From Omphiscola glabra (Eukaryota; Mollusca; Gastropoda; Lymnaeidae), in contig OZ024797.1 in NCBI GenBank assembly GCA_964017045.1, positions 12,183,062 to 12,247,061 on the forward strand: 64,000 bases of DNA, in the 5' to 3' direction. Shown in pieces: positions 19,127-34,100 of this stretch. The position numbers were made by a program, and so were the translations under genes. The notes below the pieces were generated by a model. The model did no database searches. It had not been told where the DNA came from and was given only the letters and a program-made list of their open reading frames with translations. How positions within the stretch are numbered: the stretch's first letter is position 1; every line of letters starts with the position of its first letter.

Positions 19127-22100
19127 ATGGCAGATACAAATCCTCAAGATTTGTATGACAGTCATCCTGAAAGCTCAGGGTATTCAAATGATGATTTTGA
19201 AAAGTTAGATCCTCCCGGCAGCGGTTTCGATCACGACAACGGTGAGGACGAAGATGCCGACGACCAGAATGGAGTTGGTTCATCAGGTGCGTACGACTTC
19301 GACAGCAATCAAGACGCGAAAATCTCTACAACAACTGACATAGCGGGTGAGGATGAGGCTGAGGAAGATCGATATGCTATTGGTGCTTCAGAAGCTGAAG
19401 CATATGCACATTCCCATGAGCCCCTTAATGATCTAATTAATTTTGGCTTAGTTGATGATGATATCAATCAAATCAATGATGATGAAATCGAGGACGATCA
19501 TTATCAGGTGCAGCCATCTGCTCCAGTGCCAGATAGTAATGAACCATTCAATGATAATCCCACAGATCCAGATTTTCTTACTACATTTGCAACACCTGCA
19601 CCTCCTTCTAGCCATTACCCTGAGTCTTTTCCCACATCTTCTAGCAAACAACGTCCTTTTGATGCTTTTGATGATTTCATTGAACCCAAAAGAGAAAGTA
19701 AACCAGTTAAATCTACTGAACAAAGTTTAGAGGAAACAGCTAGTTCTAAAGGTAAAGACTTGAGATTGCATATCTTGATCATGGCATTCCAGTTCCACAA
19801 AATAAAATACTAAAAGTAGAAGACTTATGATTATGTATGCTACTTATTAACACACAGGGCTGCATCTTGTTTAACATATGATTTACATGAAATGGGTTAA
19901 TTCAATTTTTAGGCTTAACCTATTCAAACTGAATCTAGTCCTAGGTAAATATCCTTTAAAATATTTTGGCCTACCATTTCAAAATTATAATAGGATGGGA
20001 AAATTTATCCTGATTTTTGTAAAATGTCAACTTTACTAAATAAGGCTACTAGTTTGGAACAGCTGTCCAATATTCATATTTTAAAATAACCTATGATTAG
20101 CATGATATATTTTTCTACAACTCATTAGCGCCTTGTACAACTCATTCACACCTTTTAAAAAAACTTTATCATATGAATTTTGTGAAATATGTTGGAAAAA
20201 GTTGTATTATTAAACAAAAGACTCAAAAGTATATCTGTATCTTGTTATAATAATGAGTTTCTCTTGATACAAGTAATTAAAAAGCCTTTCCAAACCAAAC
20301 TATTTTGAATAAGATTGAATTTGAGCATTTACAGTTTTGAAAGATAAGAGCTGATAGTCATTGTTAACATTTTTATTCCATGCCCATGAAATATATTGGC
20401 CTTTTTTAATCTTCATTACTGAAAAATATATAACTTTTTATGACTGACTAAGTCTAGGTAGTGATAATTTCCCTTCAAGTATTTATGATCTCTTTTGAAA
20501 TTTGAAATTACTCCCCAATATTTTTATCAATGGAAAATATTTTGCCCATAAATTATTATAAATACTCATAACAGCAGAATCAAGATAGCATCATCCCATG
20601 TAATTTTTTAAAAATTATTTATACAAAGACAACAAATATATGATTAGGGTATAAAAAAAAATAATTTCTGTGCCACAACCAATATAACTATATAATTGAT
20701 CATATTATACAAGTAAAAACTGATATAATTTTCTCTTAAAATCAAAAATTAATAAACTAATTTCTTGAACACAAAACACTATTTTTGTCAACAATGCATC
20801 TAAGGGAAAAAAAATTGAATTTTATTTGGAATTTAAAAAAAAAAATTGGCTTACTTGACCTGAAATCAATTTTCAGATTATATGCATACATTCAAAATTT
20901 CTATAATATCTTTTGATACTAATTTTAAAAAAACAAAAAACAATACATAATAGCATTCAAAATGCTTTTATATTAAACAGATTGGTTGACATTGTAATGA
21001 CCATTCAATTAATATTGGAAAATTCATCTGAGCATGATGATGCTAACCTTAGAAAATGTGTATTTATATTTATATTGTAACTATGATTTACTTATTAAAT
21101 GTAATAACAGTAAGCCAGAAGTCAGAAGAGTATTTACATACAAACTATTACAATTAAGAAGTAAGAAAGTTTATTATTTTTCTGTTAAGTAACAGAAAAG
21201 TGTGTTATGTTTTTACTCATGTCTTCTACTGTCTGTATATTCAGTACTTCCAGTGATGCATTGTTTAGTATGAAAAACGCTTGTTTCCTGCAATGTAATT
21301 CAGACGTGGTATGAATTTGTTCTCTCTTTAATAGCAAAATCCAAAATAGTTAGCATGAGTACAGTATGGTTCAATAAATCCGCCTATACCTGTTTTTCAT
21401 TTTAACAGAATGGGATCTTAATTAAACTGGATTCAAAGCTCTATTTGCTTGCTGTTTTTAAAAAATGCATGTTAAATATGCTTGTTTTAAATTACAGATG
21501 CGAGGGAAATAGCTATATTCTAAAGTCGCTTCCCATTAATATATATCACATTAATAAAAAATTAAGCATGCATCATAAAGCAAAGTTAAGGAGGAATGTT
21601 AATCCTTTGTATGGAACTGAAAGGTCTCAATTTGTCTTTAATTTGATGGGAATTCAAAGAAGATCTCTTCATAAACCCACGTTCATAAAAAGTGTTTTAA
21701 GCTTTTATAGATGCAACAGTTGTCAACATCTTAATGTACTCTAATGGCATATCTAATCACAAGAAGGATATATAATTAGAATTTGATTTCTCTTATGATG
21801 AATTGTTGCCAGACTATATTTTAGCACTTGTCTGCTTCTTAGTTGACAATTCTGCATCAGCTATTTGCCAAAAATCTCTGAAAGGAACATTTTGGAATTA
21901 GATGCACCATCAAATGTTATATATTGCTACTAACCATGATAAGCACACACACAAAAAAAGGGACTTTTTGCATTGCAAGTGCAATAAACAGCACTGAGCT
22001 TTAATTGTTGTCTAACTTTTTGTTTGTCTTGCTTTTCTTTCAGTTTTGCTAATGCTGACTCCATCTTTTTTCTGTTTAATATTATACATTTACTGCTTTC

Positions 22101-25100
22101 TCCTTAAAGCATTTCATATTATCTCCGCAAGTGTTTAATTGAATTTACATTATTATGACCAATCAGTGCTTCATTCATTGAAAGTTGTTCAGTCACAATA
22201 CAAGTTTCTCCAATCCTTATATTGGATGTGTCATTGTAAGTTCATGGCTATCATTCCTCATGTACTTTCATGGCTCTATTTGCATAAATTTCTCTTGTGC
22301 TGTTCAACCATGCTGCTGACTAGTTTATTATATATCTTTACAAAATAATAATTACTTATTTGGATTATTCTTTGGTCCTGTCCAGTGAAATTACAATCAC
22401 CTTTGATGACCACCAGCTTACTATATCATAGTCTCCTTTTATAATTGTCATTTCCCTCTATGCCCTTTCTTATTCATTTGTTGTTGTTTTTAAAACTTAT
22501 TTTTCACCTCTTGCCTTTTCATTTCATTAATTTTTGTGGTATATAATCAATCAAATTTATTATTTCATTTGCAGGCTTCTTTTAAATATTGTGGGTAAAA
22601 ATGACATTTTTGGTGCTCCAAGTCAATGAGTTATTGGGCATTTTCAGGGATTAATTTGTATATAAAAAGTATTAAATGTTTTTAAAAAATGAAGATTGCT
22701 GTACAACAATGTACATTTATTTCATATTTTGATTGGCAGAGAAAATTCTTATAAATAGAAGACTAAATTAACAATTAGATTTTAATATTTCTTTTTTTTT
22801 TTTTTATTAGGAAAGTGGAATTACATGACAATTATGCAATCTTTATTTGAAAACATTGAATTTCCTTATGTAGTGAAATTATTGGGTAAGATTATTTATT
22901 AATATAACCTCTCATTATAAGGTGCTACCATCATAAAGTCTCCCTCTGAAATGCAATTAATGAATCCACAAATACCTCTCAAATTTTCTCACTCACTTAC
23001 ACACACAAAACCGTTTATGGCACTGAAGCAGATGCAGGTTGGTATGATTTTTCTACAGTAATTCACATGTTGTTCAGGAGGTGTGAGGGTTAACGTAAGT
23101 TATCTGTCATTCTTCTTTATTCAGCATTTGAAAAGCTACTTTTAAATCCAATCCATTTACAGCTGTTGGTGTCACTTTGCTTAGTTTCTGGGTTGCCTTA
23201 ACTATCATTATCTGCATTTGTTTTTGTTTTTTATTGTGTTTTTTAAATTTCGTTTTACAATTAAAAGTATATGCTCATACCTGTCAAATTATTTTAAATG
23301 AAACATATAAAACTGGTATCAATTATTTAACAATGCGCAAATATAAATAGGTTTATAAAATATTGCATAAGTCAACAATGATATTATATTTTTCATAAAG
23401 ATTATTTGAAACTCAAACATTTTGGTTTGCAAACTTAACCTGACATTTAGTCAGTGAAACATTATTATGCTGATCTAAATGTCTTCAAATCTCTGGTAAA
23501 TTGAAGTTTTTCTTACTAGAATTCATGGTATTATAATTGTCTGGGTACAATGTGACCTTATTTCAATTTTTTAAAACATGTTGTTTTTTAAAAACTGAAT
23601 AGAAAATAATTAAAATATATTTAGGACTTATTTTGACAGGTTTTTATGTACTCAGAGAAATGTCATTTAAGTCTAGACTAGTAATTCAAAATCAGATTTT
23701 TGTTTAACGGGGCCAAGTGTTATCAGTATTATCTGCGGTAATTAGCTGTTACTGGTTTTTCCAAATTTTCAATAGTTTCTTGGATTTTTCCAGTTTCTTT
23801 CAAATTCTTTTTATTTTCTAACTTTTATACTTACATTAACTTAACAAGTGTCTTGGTTTTTCCAATTATATTTTTAGTCATAACATATTTGAGTTCAAAT
23901 TTAATTTAGTTTACCCTTTTTTTTTTAATGTAATTAAACCTCTAACTCATGTCACATAAATTAATGTATTTCCCAACATGCTAATACTAAATTCTGCAAT
24001 ATCATTATGTCATTCTCTTTGGTCATTTATTAAAGGAGGGTGGGGGGTATTTCAATCTCCCTCAACCCTTAGAAAATTTGTTTTGAAAGATTTCTCCCTA
24101 GCAGTTTAAATATGGTTCGGTAATCCATAAATGGTTATTGCATATAACATTCTATGAATTTGTTAGGTGATTTAAAGAATGAGATTGTCCCAGACATATC
24201 TGCTGATGATGTGATTTTACGTCCCCCCAAAAACAGAAGTCATTTTCAACGGACTGCAATATATAGGTCTTTCAGGAGTCTTGGTAACACGTTACAGCCA
24301 TACTCCAAAGTTTGCTTTCATGAACAACATTTGCTTTTGTGTGCCTACACTTTGTTATAAAGAAGTGAAAATGCTTTTTTATCATTGAAATGGGATACCC
24401 GAACAAGCAATATTTAAAGGCTTTTAACATTAAAACATTCTGAACAGCATGGGGAAAACAAAAAAATCTCTTCAATTTATATTTTGCTTTGCTTTTCTCC
24501 CCGACAACCATCATTGCCTGATGAACTGCTTTATTATGAAGTCATGCTCTTACCATGGATAAATCTTAGCTTATGTGTTATACAAGTCTCACATGCTGTT
24601 CTCTTTTATTATAAATTTAAATTAAATTTTAGGAAAAGAAAGTGCCAAGAGGCATGTTTTAGTAAATAGTTTTTAAGAAGGTTATGGCGGGGGTGGATGG
24701 GTGTTAAAGCCTACAGCAGTTTAAGATAATAAAAGAAAAATAATAAATACATTTGGGCAACGGTCCTTTCTACAGTGGATTAGCTCCTGCTTGTCTATTC
24801 CAAAGGCTAAGGAACATTGAACTAAGGAATGTTATATAAAGTGTTATTTGATAGTATCAATTGCTTTTCAGCAAAAACTGTGCACCTTTTTTTTTTGTTT
24901 GTTGCAATTTTTAGTCCTGCTGCCCCACTCCCATGAGCTAAATATTCTTGATTGACTTGGTAGCAATCATCATCACAGTTTTAAAGCAATTTCTATTTCA
25001 GTTAGAGTAATAATTATCTGTAATTGGAATAAATTATTCAATTTATTTTACATCTTATGTTTTGTGAAAAGTACATTATGGTAATACATTGTACTTAATA

Positions 25101-28100
25101 TCCCAATGATACAGAGATGACAGTGATAAGTCCCATTCCAAAGATTAGATAATGTAACCCTTTTAGATCCCAATGACTGTGTAGTAAAACAAGAACCCTT
25201 GTCCTTACAATGTTTGTATGTACTGGTATGATTAAAAGTCCAATGATATTATCTTACACGCCACCCACCCCACCCCTTAATCCCTTATAATTCCTGCCAT
25301 TGGGACTGAAGATAATTTATTTATAGAAATAAAGATGATTAACTGACTCACTTTAAGGATATCAGGCAAATAAATAAATGCTTTGGGCAAGGGTGAGAGA
25401 ATGGTTACTATTTTTTTTAAAAAGTTATATTAAAACAATTTCAAAATATTCAGTTGTTATCAGATGCAACCACGCATGAAACCACCATTTATCTTGTTTA
25501 CTTAGTTACTGAAGTTAATTTCCCTGTTCAATAATTCTTTGGTATCTGCAAAAGTTTGCTTGAAAATTAATGAGTAACTATTCTTTCAAGTTTGTTTTTT
25601 AATGTACCAACCATAATAGGTAAAAAAAAAATTAAAAGGAAGAATGTAAATAACAAATTAAAAGTTTTTTTTTTTAATTCAACAATTTAAAAAAGGCAGA
25701 TTTTTCTATAAGAAAAAATATAACATTTTAAAATTATTTTGGAAATAAAAAAACAAAGCAAAATTATTCAATCCCATTTAATCATGTTCTTGAAAAATAT
25801 GGTGAATGTTTCCAATAAATTTGAATGGCTACAGGCTGTATAGTGCTATATGCCACCATGTAAATGTTCTTTTGATGACAGACAAATATGAACTTAATAA
25901 TGTTAGTTTACTATAGGATGTCTAAGAGTATTAATCCTTAAATCTCTATAAAAATACTCAGTTTTACATTGAGCTCATTAATGTTTATCAAAATGTGAGA
26001 CATATTAAAAGATTTATTTTAAAATATAATTTTGGTTTGCATTTTATAGGTAATATTAGCATGTAAAAAAAATATTAGCATATTAAAAATTTAATATTCA
26101 TTATTTTATATATATTAATGAAAAGCAAAGAAAATTGTCAAAATTTTTTTTTATAGCTTACTAAATCTTAAGTATATAATATTTTCTTTTCAACAGTAAT
26201 TTAAGATATAATATCTTAATAATGAATTAATAGATTAATACTTAGATTTTTGTAGTGAATTATCCATTTGTCCTCAAGTTATTCCATTAAACTTATTTTT
26301 TTTATTAACACAGGAACATGGTTAAAAGGAGTGGATCCCAGAGGTATGTAAATATCTTTTGTTATATATTTTTTTCTTTTTAGATATGTGTTTATTTTGA
26401 AAAGTTTTATTATGAAAAACATCAGATGTGTTTTTGGTTGGAATGGTTGTCTTTGTGTCTTAAATTATTATTATTTTTGTTTAATTCTTCCATCAATGTG
26501 CATCAGTTGTTATTGTTTAGATGTAGGAAAGAAGAGTCATCACCTAATGACCAGAGTTAACATTATGTGTTACTGAGGCATGTTTTACATTGGATACATG
26601 ATACATTCTATAAGTGTCTTAGCTAATTGTCATGTGTGAGTCAAATACATCTTTATCCCCTCTGTTGATTTTGTTATTGGACCAGATATTTGTTATGGTC
26701 AAGTTGCTATCTGTTAGACTGTGAGATTCAGGCCAACCGAGAAATGGGGACCATCATTAATGGTAGTGATCGCTGACATTAGTATTAGTGTGGCATCTTG
26801 CCTCACAACTGATAACCCACTCATTAGAAATAGCAAAACAATTCACTGATAGGGTCTCTTTTTTCTTACATCAGTTTTTACCAATTTTTCAGTCCAATAA
26901 GTTACCACTAAGCTCCTCTCTGTAATCATTATTGTTCCTTAAGTGTGGACTTGACACTTGACATGTATTAATGAAATAGTATTTCTATTCAAAATTATAT
27001 CTACCAACCTGACTAAACTATTAACCCATTCATTTATTTTAAAAAAAAATTCATGGACTTACACACTTGGTCTCAACTTGTGAGGTTTTCTTTAAACATT
27101 ACTTAGCTTGAGAAAACGTATTGTTGACACCTATCTTGGTCACCCAGCTTGAAAGGATTTTCATTGGGGTTTGAAAGAAACTTTTGTAAATATGATAAAT
27201 CAGTATGTATAATTTAATATTAAAAAGGAAATTAATGCTTGTGAGATTTGGAAACAAATAATGTTTGATGCTATTAACTATGTATGGGAGGCAGCGTGTT
27301 TGAAACTTACAGAGTGGGCTCAATACAATAGTCAGGGAACTATTTTATACAACATTTCCTTTTAAAGGAGACTGGGGAGGTGCAGTTCCGCTTTTCTTGG
27401 CTGGTCACTTGGGATTTGCCACTTTATCCCGCATCATCTGTCAGATTTTTTTATATTATATGAACATGATGTTGTTGTTTTTTTTGCTATACTGATCTTA
27501 TGTCCCCGTTGTATGTATGTGAACAGAGCCAAAAGATGCCTCTCCTGTCGCCGCCAATTCCCCAACGTTTTGTAAGTGTTGATCAAGTTGTTGAATGTTG
27601 CCTGACTTCTTGACAACCGTTCTATGTTTCTTTCAGGACTGTGCTCTGTTATTTATTGACTTTTTATCATTTCTGTTTGATGGCATGGCATGCATGGTGG
27701 TATTTTTCTTTTTCAAACTTTATTATACTCTTGAATGCCCAACCAGTTATTAGTCCAGACACTGTAGGACTTCTCAAAGTTGATCAAGTTAATGAGATGA
27801 AGGGTTAGTTTTCTCCTAGCCACTGGCTGTCTATTCATTGCAACGGGGAGTGCAGTTTCAAAAACTAGTAGATCGCCTTGTTTGCTTTTCCCCTTGACTT
27901 CTAACCTCAATAACGCAATCGTATAGTATATGATGATATGTCCAGGTGCAATAATTCTTCTCAAGGGTTTGTAGTTAACTATATATGATAAAGTATATGG
28001 TTAAAAGGGACCGCTTTCTTTCCGCTCTTTAAACATATAATCAGCTGTTAAACATGTAGCAGCTTCCGTGTTGTTGACCAATGTACTGACACGTCTGAAC

Positions 28101-31100
28101 CAGTTGGTCACTTTCCACAGTTGTAGAATAAGCAGAGCTCATTAAAACTAACCTTCAAGCTGGTGGATACTTTTAGTGCTAGGCATTAAGACAAACTTGT
28201 AAAAAAGACACGAGATAAGTGGTAACGAGTTTATTCAAGAAAAATTCGGTTCTCCCTATAAAACTTAAGAGGGCTATAGATTTTATATTGGAGCGCTATG
28301 AGATCTTAATACACCTCTAAAAAAATAAAAATTAGTTGTGTCCAAAATTCATTTACATCCGTAAAAATGGTTTTACAAATTAATTAGACACGTGTTTATA
28401 TTTATAAAGGTTGTTAGATGTACCGGTAATCTTATAAACAAAACTACTATAAGAATCGATAACTTGGGCTAGGTTGAAACCTCAAAACTCAATCACTACC
28501 GGTAATTTGAAATCTCGTGAAATTATTTGTTAAGTCATAATAATAATATGGGCCACCAGTTATAATTGTAGGCAATATGTATGTTACATTATTTGCCTTC
28601 ATCTCATACCATTCGAGGAGTAGTGTTCAGAAATAGTAAGCTCCCTTCTAGACCACCAACAGATTGCAATAAAATAACAATACTTAGATACAAAACAGTT
28701 TGTTATGCTTGGTTTGACGGTCCATTATTATATTGCAACTGATTTGTATTTTGTAAACTCTTTATTTTTCTACCGGCTTTTGTGTTGTTTTGCTCATTTC
28801 TTCATCTTGGTCGACCTATTAGGTTAGTTAAATTGTGCAATGATCTTGACTATTATGATATACCTTTACATATGCCTTTATTATTTGGGAAACTGTTTCT
28901 AATTATTCATTTTACGTGCAGGAATAAGGGGGCCGGTGGGGGGGGGGGGGTTGTCATTAAAATTCTTACGCTTTGGATCATGAGCTTTTCAGTTTGCTTT
29001 GAGGGGAATAAGCAATGAGATCATTGAGTTGGTTATAGTGGATACTTCGCCTCATAAAGCGATATGTATGGTGATTCATTTGTAGATTTGTTATAATGCT
29101 TGAAGCAAGGTCGCCATTTAATGTTTGCTATACTACGCCATGCAAGTTATATTGTAATTTATGTGCAGCTTGTTCACTGTGACTAACGGGCTGACTCTTG
29201 TTGTTACGAAGAAGAGCCGTCCACTTGATTTTTGAACCATGCCCGCTGTGGCCAGTTGAATAACTGGCCATGTTATTTTGGCTTGATTGCTTCTGTAATT
29301 TGTAGTGTGTGAATAATTTATGTCTTGCGCTCCATGTAGCATTGGGAGGTAGGGATGGGCGTGGTGGCAATAGGTCAATTAACTAGCAGAGTCATATTTT
29401 CTCATCTAATATCCCCTTTAGTACGTTTGGATCTCTGCGTATTAATTAGTCATATAATTTAGAACAGAGCTCCGCAATCTTTGCGTCGCGAGACGATGCT
29501 AGGTTTTGCCGCAGCAACGCCTTGCAAATGGATGGAAAAACATAAGAAGATAAAAATTTGTTGGGGGAAAAAAGTGACAATGGTTTGCCAAATAACGAGC
29601 CGTCAAACGTTTGAAGTCAACAAGCGGAACACATGTGTATGTTTAAATTTAGCGGGTCACAGGAGAAGTCACAATCCCAATCTATCTGAAGCTACGAGTC
29701 AAATATGCCCTCTTTCTCTCTGCCCCATGTTTTTCACCCTTGTAGTCTGTAATACTTCGACTAGGTATTTTTTGCTGGTTGTTCAAACAAATTTTGTACA
29801 CTAAATATGACATTGTATCATTTCGTCACCAATAAATGAGACCAATCCAAACAAGCCCTAAACTGAGTGTACCGAAGATCTTTTATCCAACTTTAGTCAA
29901 ACACGTGTAATCGAACGACTTATTTTTTAAATAGTGCTTTGTTTTATTTATTATTTTATACGATAGATGCAAGCTGTTGCATAACATTTTTGTTAAACAG
30001 ATATCACGAAAAATAAGTACAAAGATGAATACATTCGGTATGAACGAATTAGTCAATATCATAAACATAATTAAAACAAAAAGCCTTAAATTTCAAGACT
30101 CTCTGAAAAGCTCCGTGAAGAAACGGGATGATAATTTAAATGCTTATTAATTCACACCGAAATTCGTTGGTTATCCCGAAGTAAGGCTGCTGCTCAATTG
30201 TTTGAGGTCAGTCAATTTCTTGTTCATCGAAACACGCCCCAACACCACCAGCTTCTGTGATATAATTACCGGCCGGCTAAACCTGCACAGCTTGTGTATT
30301 GATTATAACATACGTTAACCATGTTTTGTTGGATCAGTTTTGTCCAAAGTCTTGTCATCGTTTGCACCAGCTCATCTGTGATGGGCACTAGCTATCGCCA
30401 TTCATCATAGAGTCATTATTTTATGCTTATATATTTACGAGAAGCTTTATTTGTTTTAGAAGGAACCTATTGTTGATGTATATTGAATTCAAATATGCCT
30501 TTGACTTGTCGACTTGCTATTTGACCGTTCTGGTGATAGGAGCTGTGAAATATGAAGCATATGTTAATGTTTAGGGTTAAAACCGAATATAAATCATATG
30601 TTAATGTTAGGGTGAAAAACGAATATGAATCATATGTCTATGTTAGGGTGAAAAACGAATATGAATCATATGTCTATGTTAGGGTGAAGAACGAATATGA
30701 ATCATACTATGTTAGGGTGAAAAACCAGAAACAAGATGAAACAAAACAACCAACAGCAAAAACCCAACGTGTGTGATGATGTGTGATGAATGCGCATTTT
30801 TTAGTCAAGAGTAATAGTGAACTTCCTTATTAGAGAAACTTCAAATGTCTTTTTACATGAAAAAAAGGCACTGTGAACTATACAGTTGAAATATAATTTT
30901 TTATTACATGGAAGGAAAGACTTAATTTTACTTTACATTAACTATAATAATATCTTAGCATATATAATTGACTGAATGAACTGGTCTTTGGTGAACTTAG
31001 TCACTGATACCAGCAGCAAATTGTTCTCAATAAATGAAACGTTTTATCTCATGCTATATACCGCATATATTTTTTTTCAAGAAGCATTTGTGGATAAGAA

Positions 31101-34100
31101 TAAACGTTTTGGAGAGTTAATGGCATCTCCAATAGTGTGCCACTGTGCCACGATCGTTCAACCCGACCTGTTCTCTGGTGCATACCAAGAGGGTATATGA
31201 GATTTCACAGTTGAGTTCATGTGGTCATGTAGCATAGCTTCAGTTGCAATAATACCGATAAAGCACGCTACAGTCATTTGACCTCTCCTACACACGTAGC
31301 ACAACACTGGTGTCAATGCGCGCGTTCTCTATCTTATCATAGCGCATGCTCGAAGAAACACACCTTCCAATCCATTTTCCAAGTGTGCGCTCAGGGGTTA
31401 CTGTATTATGTTGAGATAAAAGAAGAGTTGGCGGTAAAGGGCGGCTAAGTAGAGAAAGATAGCTATGCCACCACGGTAAATGCTGCCCACTGTTGTTGCT
31501 TTGATTGGGGTGTGTAGAAAAAAACGCTGTCAGGTTGCCAAGTCTAGGTCTACCCAGGGCTAGACTCCTCCGTATCAGAGCGCACCTAACACGCACGGCT
31601 TTGTTACTTATCAAAGGCGGCATGCAGTGGAACCCACCCGACTGCCATCACATCGATGAGCGACGGGCTACGTTTACCGGATGGAGGGAGATGCCACCTT
31701 TGCTAACGGCAATCCTTGGTGCTAGCTGGGAGATCCATTATTGTTTAGTCACCCCCTAACATTGATGAGAGAGTGAATCGATAGCTTGTGAGCAAGGGTG
31801 TTTTCCTCCGTACTTGTGGTTAGTGTTAGATCCCGGTGTATTGATTGGGTAGAACGAGAATAGTGGCATGTAATGTAGCAGGCAGAATGGTACAACAGCA
31901 CATCTAGACCAACAGTTCCAAGACCAGTTATACGTGTCGTAAACAAATAGCTGCATATCGTAATAATTGCGTATGGTGGGGAGTGACCTTCAAATTTACA
32001 CGAAATTCTTTTTGTGGAAGGCAACCATCGCCCCGATTCATTTTGATGAAAGACGAGCTTAACTGAACATGCCACTCAACATGCACTTGAAATAGCAACG
32101 TTTATCGGTATTCTGGCAATAAAACATTAGGAGGTGGTGGGGGGGCAGTGGGTCGCATATTTCCAGTTATAGTTAGTATATTTCAAGCACATACCAACAC
32201 AGGGAATCCCTTGCAGGGTTAAACACGTGGAGATGGCTCCTATTTGACACATGTCGGCGTCACTATAATTTATAACTCATTTGTTTTATATTTGTGATTT
32301 ACGTCATTGGGAATAAAGTCAAGTGACCATTAATGTTGGGGTATGTGCGCACGCCATCGGATGCCTGCTGTGTATGATATCAACTAATAATTTGGGCCTA
32401 GTTCTTGGTATTCCTATTATAGATATTTACGGGACATTGATCCCGTGTACACGCGCAATGACCATCAATGGAGGCCGTGACAAGTGACCAGTAGGTCGAT
32501 GGAGGCCGTGACAAGTGACCAGTAGGTTGATGGAGGCCGTGACAAGTCACCAGTAGAGTCGATGGAGGCCGTGACAAGTCACCAGTAGAGTTGATGGAGG
32601 CCGTGGCAAGTCACCAGTAGAGTTGATGGAGGCCGTGACAAGTCACCAGTAGAGTTGATGGAGGCCGTGGCAAGTCATCAGTAGAGTTGATGGAGGCCGT
32701 GGCAAGTCACCAGTAGGTCGATGGAGGCCGTGGCAAGTCACCAGTAGAGTCGATGGAGGCCGTGGCAAGTCACCAGTAGAGTTGATGGAGGCCGTGGCAA
32801 GTCACCAGTAGAGTCGATGGAGGCCGTGGCAAGTCACCAGTAGAGTCGATGGAGGCCGTGGCAAGTCACCAGTAGAGTTGATGGAGGCCGTGGCAAGTCA
32901 CCAGTAGAGTTGATGGAGGCCGTGGCAAGTCACCAGTAGAGTTGATGGAGGCCGTGGAGTGTGATCGGCTTCTTGGCATTCCTCGTGGTTTTCAGAAACC
33001 GTTACCTTACAGAATAAATACCGATATGAATCATTATGAATAGTGAAGTTAGCCAAACTACACCCCCACCCCACTTTTTTTCCATGACGCCCCTCCCACA
33101 CACCCTTAAACCAACTAGCATTTGTTGATGATTGATTACTTGTATATCGCTTGTGCCCATGCTAATTTAAAATGCTCACAAGGCTCGGCCTTGTACCAAT
33201 GTGCAGTATTTTGTATTGTTCCCCAACTCCCGTTTATTAATTTGTAGTGATTCATATACCTCATCGATTTTATACAGAAACCTGAAATTGAACTGTCATT
33301 TCCAGCCTACTGGTGCGAACAACTACTGTTGGAAAGCGATACACTGACCTGCACATGGTCTGAGGACATATGTCTAGCTATGGACACAATTGAATCGTTC
33401 AAATTAAGAAGATCTTGGCGCATTTCACAATTATGTTACAGTCTACATCACAAACAAACACATATTTCGGCAAAGAAAAGACAACGAATACTATAACGCA
33501 ACTAACGCAAGGCCTGATAGTTTGTGAATAAAACTATTATATTCAGCAATGGGAATGAGCTTCACTATTGTCTTTATTTCATCCAAAAGATTTGTAAAAT
33601 GAGACAACGAGGTGGAAATCTTTCCTTAAACCCCAGCTGAGTTAGAACTCCGATCGGTGAGCCTGTCCGAATGTACTGGTGGTGTAGATTGAATTACAAT
33701 GTGCAAACTAAATTAAGTGCGCCGTCTCGGGTTCAAGGTGAGGGCCTCTTGGGGGAAGAGGTTCTTAAAAGGGTTGCTTGTATATTATATTTACAGAAAT
33801 AGTGGGATGTGTGTGTGACAAACGAGTTGTGTATTTATGTAGGGTGAAGCTTTTTTAAAGTTTTAATATTTGTCTTGGTACATGTCTTCATCGGTTAATA
33901 TATAAACACAATACTATAATTTCTATATTATAACAAAGTGTTGTTATTTTTAAACAAGATTATGAACTTGGAATAAAAGTTCATAGTTTTTAAATGACGT
34001 TTTGATAAACCCCTTTCCTTTTTTTTTTTTTTTAAAGTGTTTTACAAATTGTACCCTGTAAACGTAGTTAATTTGGCATCCTTTTGCTGTTTTCTTGTTC

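Noticed and set aside
19448..19730. Frames overlapping the end of reticulon exon 1 on both strands
   Set aside because: Shadow frames of the acidic coding exon; low-complexity residues and no motifs.
27360..27480. Open stretch after TTTTAAAG with GC-rich text, considered as a further reticulon exon
   Set aside because: No acceptable donor before the frame closes.
27637..27700. Strong acceptor TTCTTTCAG, considered as an additional cassette exon
   Set aside because: In the required phase a stop appears after seven codons.
32464..32957. Possible CRISPR or regulatory array of 30-32-bp repeats
   Set aside because: No spacers; simple minisatellite in an intron.
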